Made by a program: the position numbers and the translations under genes. Under the pieces are notes generated by a model that saw nothing but the letters and a program-made list of their open reading frames with translations, did no database searches and was not told the DNA's origin. From contig NZ_CP173677.1 in NCBI RefSeq assembly GCF_045055315.1, forward strand, positions 2,232,001-2,296,000: DNA of 64,000 nucleotides, given 5' to 3'. The DNA comes from Brachymonas wangyanguii. Lineage in GTDB: Bacteria > Pseudomonadota > Gammaproteobacteria > Burkholderiales > Burkholderiaceae_C. Of this stretch, positions 38,128 to 44,898 are shown piece after piece. Within the stretch, counting starts at the first letter, position 1. Each line of letters opens with the position of its first letter.

Positions 38128-38616
38128 TCAGTAGTTGTTGTCTTCGTAGCTGCGACGGCCACCGCCATCGCCACGGTTGCCACCGTCACGACGACCACCG
38201 CCGTAGGGGCTGCGGAAGCCATCGTTGCCACCGCCGTAACCGCCGCCATCACCGCGACCGTAGCCGCCGTCACCACGGCCACCGCCGTAGCCACCGCCGC
38301 CTTCACGACGACCACCGCCGTAGCCGCCGCCACCGTAGCCACCACCACCGCTGCGAGGGGGACGCGGCTCCATCGGACGGGCCTCGTTCACCACCAGGGC
38401 GCGACCGCCCATGTCCTGGCCATGCAGGCCATTGATGGCAGCCTGGGCTTCCGCCTCGCTGCCCATTTCCACAAAGCCGAAGCCCTTGGAACGGCCAGTG
38501 TCGCGCTCCATCATCACCTTGGCGCTGACCACATTGCCGAATTGGCCAAATTGCTGTTGCAGATCGTTGTCACGCACAGCGTAGGGCAGGTTGCCCACGT
38601 ACAGTTTGTTGCCCAT
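38128..38616 (-). CDS. RRM RNA-binding protein with glycine-rich tail
   Basis: 162 aa. One RRM (residues 1-80) with RNP2 KLYVGNLPY and RNP1 KGFGFVEM, then a tail of GGGGYGGG, RREGGGG and RGDGG repeats similar to plant and cyanobacterial glycine-rich or cold-inducible RRM proteins. It probably acts as an RNA chaperone. The ATG at 38616 has GGAGAG 9 nt upstream; a slightly earlier ATG overlaps that ribosome site. The upstream leader contains a hairpin (about 38711-38738) that could serve regulation. Confidence 0.92.
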   Translation of the reverse strand: MGNKLYVGNLPYAVRDNDLQQQFGQFGNVVSAKVMMERDTGRSKGFGFVEMGSEAEAQAAINGLHGQDMGGRALVVNEARPMEPRPPRSGGGGYGGGGYGGGRREGGGGYGGGRGDGGYGRGDGGGYGGGNDGFRSPYGGGRRDGGNRGDGGGRRSYEDNNY

Positions 38617-38886
38617 TAACGGACTCTCCATGATTCAAAAACTGCGATGTCCGTTTGGGCGAGATAAACGTCAAGAGGCCCATTCACACACAAATCAATC
38701 ACCGCGAAAAACACTACAGGTACCCAGGCACCTTGTAGTCTGGAACATCATACGCGAAGAGTATCCGCAGGCCCCGTGACATTTCCGTGTCAGCGCACGA
38801 TCTGTTGTCAGCAAGCATCTAAATCCGGGCTTTCCCGGATATGCATGAGTCGCTAGAATGCCGCATTCCCTACTCTGCTGCTGTTC

Positions 38887-39450
38887 ATGGAAGCCTTTCT
38901 CGTATCTACCGGCCTGGTCGCCCTGGCTGAAATGGGTGACAAGACCCAGTTGCTGTCGCTCGTGCTCGCAGCCCGTTTCTGCAAGCCCTGGCCGATCGTC
39001 TGGGGCATTCTGGTAGCCACGCTGGCGAATCACGCCATGGCCGGCGCGCTTGGCAACTGGCTCTCCGGCCTGCTCACGCCCGAGGTGCTGCGCTGGGTGC
39101 TGGTGGCATCCTTCATCGCCATGGCGATCTGGATGCTGATCCCCGACAAGCTGGATGACGACGACCAGCCATCCGAACCGAAATACGGCGTGTTCCTGAC
39201 GACCGTGGTGCTGTTCTTCCTCGCCGAAATGGGCGACAAGACGCAGATTGCCACCGTGGCACTGGCCGCGCGCTTTGACGACTTCTGGCTCTGGGTAGTC
39301 GCCGGTACCACCGTCGGCATGATGCTGGCCAACGTGCCGGTGGTGTTCCTGGGCGAGCGCATCACGCGGCTGGTGCCGATGCACTGGGTGCACCGCATCT
39401 GTGCCGCCATCTTCATCGTGCTGGCGCTGACCGCCGCCTTCTGGCCCTGA
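38887..39450 (+). CDS. GDT1/TMEM165 (UPF0016) family cation exporter
   Basis: 187 aa, six helices in two homologous halves, each with the family signature: LAEMGDKTQLLSL (about residue 13) and LAEMGDKTQIATV (about 116). Bacterial members (MneA type) export Mn2+; Ca2+ or Mn2+/H+ exchange is the general family role. I looked for a yybP-ykoY manganese riboswitch upstream and did not see one. Confidence 0.9.
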   Translation: MEAFLVSTGLVALAEMGDKTQLLSLVLAARFCKPWPIVWGILVATLANHAMAGALGNWLSGLLTPEVLRWVLVASFIAMAIWMLIPDKLDDDDQPSEPKYGVFLTTVVLFFLAEMGDKTQIATVALAARFDDFWLWVVAGTTVGMMLANVPVVFLGERITRLVPMHWVHRICAAIFIVLALTAAFWP

Positions 39451-39452
39451 CG

Positions 39453-39482
39453 CTGGCATGGGCTGGGCGCGCTTGCTATACT
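39453..39482 (+). promoter_or_regulatory. Probable sigma-70 promoter for metX
   Basis: A near-consensus -10 box TATACT (39477-39482) is preceded at 18 bp by CTGGCA (39453-39458). A start about 7 bp later would place the SAM-II aptamer right at the transcript's 5' end. Confidence 0.6.
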
Positions 39483-39493
39483 AGCCCCATACT

Positions 39494-39550
39494 TGTTGCG
39501 CCGATTTGCTTCCTGCTTGCGGGCGCCTGATAAATGCCGCTAAACGGAGC
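39494..39550 (+). ncRNA. SAM-II (SAM-alpha, metX/metA-type) riboswitch aptamer
   Basis: P1 is formed by GCGCC (39498-39502) and GGCGC (39522-39526). The conserved L1 GATTT follows the 5' strand. After P1 come the invariant TGATAAATG (39528-39536), then GCTAAA (39539-39544) and CGGAG (39545-39549), which closes the pseudoknot with the loop. Order, spacing and sequence match the SAM-II class that controls metX/metA in proteobacteria. It lies directly upstream of metX. Confidence 0.88.
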
Positions 39551-39555
39551 CCTGC

Positions 39556-39596
39556 AACCCGGTTTCCGTTTTTTGACGGCACCGGGTTTTGTTTTT
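39556..39596 (+). terminator. Intrinsic terminator downstream of the SAM-II aptamer
   Basis: AACCCGGT (39556-39563) pairs with ACCGGGTT (39581-39588), followed by TTGTTTTT. It sits between the aptamer and the metX ATG and is a likely transcription-termination expression platform. Confidence 0.8.
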
Positions 39597-39599
39597 GCC

Positions 39600-40751
39600 A
39601 TGTCCTTTGTAGCCATTCCCCAGACCACGCACTTTGCCGGGCCGTTGACCCTGCAAAGCGGTGCCACGCTGCGTGACTTCACGCTCGCGTACGAAACCTA
39701 TGGCACCCTCAACGCCGATCGCAGCAATGCCGTGCTGATCTGCCACGCCCTCAATGCCTCGCACCACGTCGCCGGCTACTATGCCGACGAGCCGGACAAC
39801 ATCGGCTGGTGGGACAACATGATCGGTCCCGGCAAGCCGGTCGATACCAACCGCTTCTTCGTCATCGGCGTCAACAACCTGGGCTCCTGTTTTGGCAGCA
39901 CCGGCCCGCGCGACCTGAACCCCGACGCCGATCCGATCAGCCCACGCCAGCGTTATGGCGCCGATTTTCCGGTCGTCACGGTGGAAGACTGGGTCAACGC
40001 CCAGGCCCTGCTGCTGGACGCCCTCGGCATCGACCAGTTGGCGGCCGTGATGGGCGGCAGCCTGGGTGGCATGCAGACGCTGAGCTGGACGCTGCAGTAC
40101 CCGCAGCGCGTGCGCCATGCCATCGTGATCGCCAGCGCGCCCAACCTGAGCGCCGAGAACATCGCCTTCAACGAAGTGGCGCGCCGCGCCATCGTGACTG
40201 ACCCGGACTTCCACAACGGCCATTTCTACGAGCACGGCGTGGTGCCGGCGCGCGGCCTGCGCATCGCGCGCATGATCGGCCACATCACCTATCTGTCCGA
40301 TGACGTGATGAACAGCAAGTTTGGCCGCGAGCTGCGCGATGCGGTATCGACCAACCTGAGCGGCTACAAGTACTCGACGCAGGACGTGGAGTTCCAGATC
40401 GAGAGCTATCTGCGCTACCAGGGCGACAAGTTCAGCACCTACTTCGACGCCAATACCTACCTGCTGATCACGCGTGCGCTCGACTATTTCGATCCGGCCC
40501 GGCAATTTGATGGCGACCTGTCGCGCACGCTGGCGCGTGCCCAGGCCGATTTCCTGCTGGTCAGCTTTACCACCGACTGGCGCTTCAGCCCGGCACGCAG
40601 TCGCGAGATCGTCAAGGGCCTGCTGGACAACCGTCGGCGCGTCAGCTACCTGGAAATCGAGGCCCCGCACGGCCACGATGCCTTCCTGCTCGACAACCCG
40701 CAATACCTGGAAGGCGTCAGGACCTATTTTGAACGGAGGGTGGCAGCATGA
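39600..40751 (+). CDS. metX: Homoserine O-acyltransferase MetX (probably succinyl-transferring)
   Basis: 383 aa alpha/beta-hydrolase-fold enzyme. Nucleophile Ser in MGGSLGGMQ (about 147), catalytic Asp in FTTDWRFSP and His in APHGHDAFL near the C-terminus. It acylates homoserine for methionine synthesis; betaproteobacterial MetX proteins paired with MetW usually use succinyl-CoA, but this cannot be read off here. The family start is the ATG at 39600, yet no ribosome site lies within 20 nt; the nearest is GGAG at 39546-39549. The frame is open from 39534. Preceded by a SAM-II riboswitch. Confidence 0.93.
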   Translation: MSFVAIPQTTHFAGPLTLQSGATLRDFTLAYETYGTLNADRSNAVLICHALNASHHVAGYYADEPDNIGWWDNMIGPGKPVDTNRFFVIGVNNLGSCFGSTGPRDLNPDADPISPRQRYGADFPVVTVEDWVNAQALLLDALGIDQLAAVMGGSLGGMQTLSWTLQYPQRVRHAIVIASAPNLSAENIAFNEVARRAIVTDPDFHNGHFYEHGVVPARGLRIARMIGHITYLSDDVMNSKFGRELRDAVSTNLSGYKYSTQDVEFQIESYLRYQGDKFSTYFDANTYLLITRALDYFDPARQFDGDLSRTLARAQADFLLVSFTTDWRFSPARSREIVKGLLDNRRRVSYLEIEAPHGHDAFLLDNPQYLEGVRTYFERRVAA

Positions 40752-41335
40752 GCGGCGGACTGGTAGCGATCGAGGCGATTGCGCGGCTGGTGCCGCAAGG
40801 TGCCCATGTGCTGGACCTGGGCTGTGGCGACGGCCGGCTGCTCGCCTACCTCCGCGAGCAGCGCGGCTGTACCGGCTATGGCGTGGAAATCGACGATGCC
40901 CACGTACAGGCCTGCCTGCAGCGCGGCGTGGATGTGCTGCAGATCAATCTGGACACCGGCCTGCCGATGTTTGCCGACAACAGCTTTGACGTGGTGCTGC
41001 AGATCGACACGCTGCAGCACCTGCGCAATGCCGAAACCATGCTGCGCGAGACCACCCGCGTCGGCAAGCTGGGCGTGATTGCCTTCCCCAACTTTGCCCA
41101 CTGGCCGAACCGGCTGTCGATCCTGCGTGGCCGCATGCCGGTGAGCAAGCGCATGCCTTACGAGTGGTACAACACGCCCAACATCCGCGTCGGTACCCAT
41201 GCCGATTTTGGCGTGCTGGCCGCCCGCAACGGCCTGCGCGTGCTCGACAAATTCGGCCTGCACGAAGGTGAAGTGGTGCGCTGGTGCCCCAACCTGCTGG
41301 CCAGCACCGCGGTCTACCAGGTGCAGCGCACCTAG
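40748..41335 (+). CDS. metW: Methionine biosynthesis protein MetW
   Basis: 195 aa, methyltransferase-like fold with SAM motif LDLGCGDGRLL (about 24-34) and the family's GVIAFPNFAHW and PYEWYNTPNI segments. In this family it is required for full MetX activity. It overlaps metX by four bases (ATGA) and so comes under the same SAM-II control. Its stop codon overlaps that of the convergent DUF2061 gene. Confidence 0.93.
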   Translation: MSGGLVAIEAIARLVPQGAHVLDLGCGDGRLLAYLREQRGCTGYGVEIDDAHVQACLQRGVDVLQINLDTGLPMFADNSFDVVLQIDTLQHLRNAETMLRETTRVGKLGVIAFPNFAHWPNRLSILRGRMPVSKRMPYEWYNTPNIRVGTHADFGVLAARNGLRVLDKFGLHEGEVVRWCPNLLASTAVYQVQRT

Positions 41336-41610
41336 GCCGCCGATCCGGCCAGCTGCTCCGGTGCGTTCGCGGCGGCCTGGCCTGCCTGCGACTGGCGGCG
41401 ACGCAGCACGCGCTCCCAGGCGCGCTCATGGAACACATAGGCCACGGTCTGCACCGCCGGCTCCAGCAGGGACAAGGCAATCGCCGCCTTGATGTCGCCT
41501 GTGACCAGATACGCCACCGTGGCCGCCACCAGCATGTGCATGCCGGAGTAGCTCAGTGTCTTGAGCAGGGTCTGGCGATGGGTAAGGACGAGCTTGCGGA
41601 TGCGGGCCAT
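41332..41610 (-). CDS. DUF2061 small membrane protein
   Basis: 92 aa. It matches the DUF2061 pattern: KTLSYSGMHMLVAATVAYLVTGD with two hydrophobic segments, then SLLEPAVQTVAYVFHERAWERV. Function unknown. The ATG at 41610 is preceded by CAGGAG. A strong Fur-box-like sequence lies about 40 bp upstream, suggesting iron-repressed expression. Confidence 0.82.
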   Translation of the reverse strand: MARIRKLVLTHRQTLLKTLSYSGMHMLVAATVAYLVTGDIKAAIALSLLEPAVQTVAYVFHERAWERVLRRRQSQAGQAAANAPEQLAGSAA

Positions 41611-41651
41611 GATGATCTCCTGTAGGACCTCCAGGCTGGAGGCCGTATATC

Positions 41652-41676
41652 AAATGATAATGATTATCAATTGATA
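41652..41676 (-). promoter_or_regulatory. Fur box
   Basis: GATAATGATTATCA (41656-41669) agrees with the first 14 bases of the GATAATGATAATCATTATC consensus at all but one position, and is extended by further GATAAT-type hexamers (AAATGATAAT, ATTGATATGA). It lies upstream of the DUF2061 gene and downstream of the rhodanese gene, both on the minus strand. Confidence 0.78.
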
Positions 41677-41715
41677 TGACAATCGACACCCGCTATGACG
41701 CTGATAGGCCTTGGC

Positions 41716-42147
41716 TTACTTCTGCTGCCAGGGCAGGCCACGATAGCGCCAGCCTCCGAGCGTGCCACGGTGGCCCTCCGCGTCCAGGGAGCCCTCAAAG
41801 CCTTCCAGAATGTTGTAGCACGGCCCCAGCCCCAGCGCCGTGGCGCGCGTGGCGGCATCAATCGAACGCGCCCCGCTGCGGCACAGGAACAGCAGTGACT
41901 TGCCGGGATGACTGGCCGCCAGCTGCTGCACGCGCTGGTCGAATCCGGGATTGACTTCCATCGCCGGATACTCCTTCCAGGGCAAGGCCTCCGCCGACGG
42001 CACGAAGCCGACCCAGTCCTGTTCTGCGCTGGTACGCACATCAATGATCAGGCCCTGCCCTTGCTGCTGCCAATCATGGGCCTGCTGGGGTGTAATGTCG
42101 CCTGCGTAGGACGGCGTGGAGTCCTGGGTATCGTCCGTGGTGGTCAT
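41716..42147 (-). CDS. Rhodanese-domain protein
   Basis: 143 aa single rhodanese domain. The active-site loop is LFLCRSGARSIDAA with the catalytic Cys (about residue 90). It probably moves sulfane sulfur from a thiosulfate- or persulfide-type donor in the cytoplasm. I chose the ATG at 42147; a GTG two codons earlier is possible. Neither has a strong ribosome site. Confidence 0.85.
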   Translation of the reverse strand: MTTTDDTQDSTPSYAGDITPQQAHDWQQQGQGLIIDVRTSAEQDWVGFVPSAEALPWKEYPAMEVNPGFDQRVQQLAASHPGKSLLFLCRSGARSIDAATRATALGLGPCYNILEGFEGSLDAEGHRGTLGGWRYRGLPWQQK

Positions 42148-42291
42148 GGTCACATCCAGATGGTATATGTTATTGTATATTGTGCCAGAGCGTGGAAACT
42201 TTCAGCTATTCGTGAGTGATTTGACTCCAGTCAAATCCACTTGCCGGCAAGTCTGCTCCAATGCAATCTGACTATTATCTGGAGAAAACCC

Positions 42292-42462
42292 ATGGATGTC
42301 CTGATGACCGAACTGTTCCGCACCGATATTGGGCTGCTGTCGCTGTTTACCATCCTGTTCATCGTTGGCATGTCCGTATTCTTTGTCATGTATTTCCGCA
42401 AGAAGATTGCCCATGACGCGGCTGAACATGAGCGCCAAGTGCGTCAAGGCAAGCAGCCCTGA
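42292..42462 (+). CDS. DUF3149 small membrane protein
   Basis: 56 aa with one membrane helix. It matches the DUF3149 pattern (ELFRTDIGLLSLFTILFIVGM then FFVMYFRKK) and a charged C-terminal tail. GGAG at 42281-42284 supports the ATG at 42292. Such proteins are common and uncharacterised in betaproteobacteria. Confidence 0.8.
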   Translation: MDVLMTELFRTDIGLLSLFTILFIVGMSVFFVMYFRKKIAHDAAEHERQVRQGKQP

Positions 42463-42572
42463 GTGTGCGCAGCGCTTCTGGCCCGAAGCGCTCCTTGGTA
42501 TACTGAAGGCATGCGGCAGGACCTGCCGGACTCCTGCTTTCAGCATTCCAACCAACCTCAAGAGGATCTCTG

Positions 42573-42797
42573 ATGTTCCCCGAATACCGCGACCTGATCA
42601 CCAAGCTGAAGACCGAAGATGCCCGTTTCGAGCGCCTGTTCGACAAGCATAACGACATGGACCAGAAGATCAAGAACATGGAAGCCCGTCTGGAGCCGGC
42701 TACCGACATCGAGATCGAAGTCCTGAAAAAAGAAAAGCTGGCCCTGAAGGACGAGCTGTACCAGATCCTGCGCAAGGCTGACGCCGCCGAGGCCTGA
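42573..42797 (+). CDS. YdcH/DUF465-family coiled-coil protein
   Basis: 74 aa, almost entirely helical and charged, with DARFERLFDKHNDMDQKI and a C-terminal LKKEKLALKDELYQIL; both are typical of DUF465. Role unknown. A purine-rich AAGAGGA lies before the ATG. Its own terminator follows. Confidence 0.87.
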   Translation: MFPEYRDLITKLKTEDARFERLFDKHNDMDQKIKNMEARLEPATDIEIEVLKKEKLALKDELYQILRKADAAEA

Positions 42798-42825
42798 TCG
42801 CCCGGTCCCGTCTGCATTCCGCAGC

Positions 42826-42858
42826 ATCCCCCGCCAGCCTGGCTGCCGGGGGATTTTT
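42826..42858 (+). terminator. Terminator of the DUF465 gene
   Basis: ATCCCCC (42826-42832) pairs with GGGGGAT (42848-42854), with a small inner AGCC/GGCT stem and five T at the end. Confidence 0.85.
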
Positions 42859-43628
42859 CATGCCTGTGCGGCAGGCAGGAGCTGCAATAGCGACAATGCG
42901 GCCAGCGGTGCCGTCTCGGCGCGCAGCACATGGGCACCCAGCGTGATCGGCTCGAAGCCCTGTTGCAGCGCCAATGCCTCTTCGGCGGCATCTAGCCCGC
43001 CTTCCGGACCGGACAGCAGGCTGACCGGCTGTGGCGGACGCTGGCCACCCACCCAGGCATGGAGCGGCTGGCTGCCCTGTGCGAATGACAGCACCGCCTT
43101 GCGGCCGGCAGCCGCAGTCACCGCCTCCGGCAGCGCACACAGCGGGTGGATAAGCGGTACGCACGTGCGGCCACTCTGCTCGCAGGCCGCAACCGCCACC
43201 GCCTGCCAGTGCGCCTGGCGACGTTCAGCGCGATCACCCTTGAGCCGCAGCACGCTGCGGCTGGTCTGCAAGGGCTGGATGCTGCACACGCCGAGTTCGG
43301 CGGCCTTCTCGACCAGCCAGTCCATGCGCTCATTGGCCGGCACGCCAACCAGCAGGTGCACCTCGGCCTCCGGCACGGAGCGCTCCGGATGCAGTTGGAG
43401 GATGCGAATTTCCACCTCGCTGCGGCCCATGCGCAGCACCTCGGCCTCGGCATGGCCATGGCGCCAGGGCGCATCGGCCGGCGTCTCGGCATCGGGCAGG
43501 CCGCCATGGAACAGCTCGATACGATCACCCGGCTGCAGCCGCAGTACCTGCACATGGCGCGCCGCACCGGGTGGCAGCAGCAACTCCGTGTCCGGAATCA
43601 GCGGCAGAGGGCAATGGAAACGCGGCAT
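42858..43628 (-). CDS. rsmE: 16S rRNA (uracil-1498-N3)-methyltransferase
   Basis: 256 aa SPOUT-family methyltransferase. N-terminal PUA-like part (MPRFHCPLPL, HVQVLRLQPGDRIELF), then the knot with LLSGPEGGLDAAEE and a C-terminal LGAHVLRAETAPLAAL. It methylates U1498 in the small-subunit decoding region. It begins 3 bp after amgK and the two probably form an operon. Confidence 0.94.
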   Translation of the reverse strand: MPRFHCPLPLIPDTELLLPPGAARHVQVLRLQPGDRIELFHGGLPDAETPADAPWRHGHAEAEVLRMGRSEVEIRILQLHPERSVPEAEVHLLVGVPANERMDWLVEKAAELGVCSIQPLQTSRSVLRLKGDRAERRQAHWQAVAVAACEQSGRTCVPLIHPLCALPEAVTAAAGRKAVLSFAQGSQPLHAWVGGQRPPQPVSLLSGPEGGLDAAEEALALQQGFEPITLGAHVLRAETAPLAALSLLQLLPAAQA

Positions 43629-43631
43629 GGC

Positions 43632-44723
43632 TTACATGCGGCCAAAGGCGAAGCCGGTAACGTCCTGCGTGCCCTCGATCTGGTCTACCAGCTGCAGCAG
43701 CGGTGCCAGTTCACGGTAGCGGCGACCGGCGTGGCGGATGTATTCGATGAAGCGCGGCGCATCGGCCAGGTATTTCTCCTTGCCGTCGCGCAGCGTCAGG
43801 CGCGCAAAGATGCCGGCCACTTTCAGATGGCGCTGCAGGCCCATCCACTCGACCGCGCGGTAGAAGGCGCCAAAGTCCTGGTGCCAGTCTTCGAAATCCA
43901 TCAGGCCGGCCTTGCGCGCACGCTCCCAGTAGCGAATCGTCATGTCCAGCACCAGCTCCTCGTCCCAGCTGATGAATGCATCGCGCATCAGGCTGGCAAT
44001 GTCGTAGGTGACCGGGCCGTAGACCGCGTCCTGGAAGTCCAGCACACCCAACGGCGATTGCGGTGTCTCGCCCAGCATCAGGTTGCGTGGCATGAAATCG
44101 CGGTGCACATAGACGCTGGGCGCGGCCAGGTTGCGCTGCACGATCAGGTCGAAGGTACTGGCCAGCACCTGCTGCTGCTCGGGCGTGAGCGTGACCTGGC
44201 GGTGCTGCGCCAGATACCAGTCGGGGAACAGCTGCAGCTCGCGACGCAGCAAGGCCTCGTCGTAGGCCGGCAACTGGTCCGGGCGCGAGGCCAGCTGCCA
44301 GGGCAGCAGTGCGTCCAGCGCCTGCTGGTAGTAGGGCATGGCCGCCACCGGCTGCTGTTCGTCCAGCGCCGTCATCATGGTGTCGCCGCCCAGATCGTTC
44401 AGCAGCATGAAACCGTGCTCACGATCCCACTCGAGCACGCGCGCGGCATGCACGCCCGCCTGCTCCATCAGGCCGGCCACATGCACAAAGGGCTGGCAGT
44501 TTTCCTTGTCCGGCGGCGCATCCATGATGATGCGCGAGGGCTGGCCGGCTTCACCCTGCACGCGCAGGTAGCGGCGGAAGCTGGCATCGGCATTGGCCAG
44601 CACCACGCTTTCGGGGCGAATCTGCTGGCGGGCGGCAATCGCTTCCAGCCACTGGGAAAACTGCTGGGCGCGTTCGGGCGCGGACCAGTTCAGGGCCGCG
44701 ATGGGATCATTCTGCAGGGACAT
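43632..44723 (-). CDS. amgK: Cell-wall sugar kinase AmgK-like (aminoglycoside phosphotransferase fold)
   Basis: 363 aa APH-fold kinase. The Brenner-type catalytic loop is VHRDFMPRNLMLG (about residues 202-214), followed by metal-binding GVLDFQDAVYGP. AmgK phosphorylates the anomeric position of MurNAc and GlcNAc in cell-wall recycling. The usual neighbour murU is not next to it; rsmE is. It is divergent from lptD, the usual arrangement for this family. Confidence 0.88.
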   Translation of the reverse strand: MSLQNDPIAALNWSAPERAQQFSQWLEAIAARQQIRPESVVLANADASFRRYLRVQGEAGQPSRIIMDAPPDKENCQPFVHVAGLMEQAGVHAARVLEWDREHGFMLLNDLGGDTMMTALDEQQPVAAMPYYQQALDALLPWQLASRPDQLPAYDEALLRRELQLFPDWYLAQHRQVTLTPEQQQVLASTFDLIVQRNLAAPSVYVHRDFMPRNLMLGETPQSPLGVLDFQDAVYGPVTYDIASLMRDAFISWDEELVLDMTIRYWERARKAGLMDFEDWHQDFGAFYRAVEWMGLQRHLKVAGIFARLTLRDGKEKYLADAPRFIEYIRHAGRRYRELAPLLQLVDQIEGTQDVTGFAFGRM

Positions 44724-44898
44724 GGTTCAAGTCGGTAATAATTGGGTGCGGCGCACCTGCGCGCGGCATGCCGCCATTGTATGCAAGGCGTGCCGCCATG
44801 GCATTTTTGTCACAGCCAGCCACGGCCCGGCCAATGGCTGGCAGAATGCTTCTTTTCAGGAATTGTCCTGGTGGGCGAAAGCCTGCCCTTCTTCTACC

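Noticed and set aside
38170..38360. Tandem repeats suggestive of CRISPR or a satellite
   Set aside because: They are Gly/Arg/Tyr codons of the RRM protein tail, in frame throughout, with no spacers.
38632..38886. Manganese (yybP-ykoY) riboswitch ahead of the GDT1 gene
   Set aside because: The conserved loops of that class were not found; only small hairpins are present.
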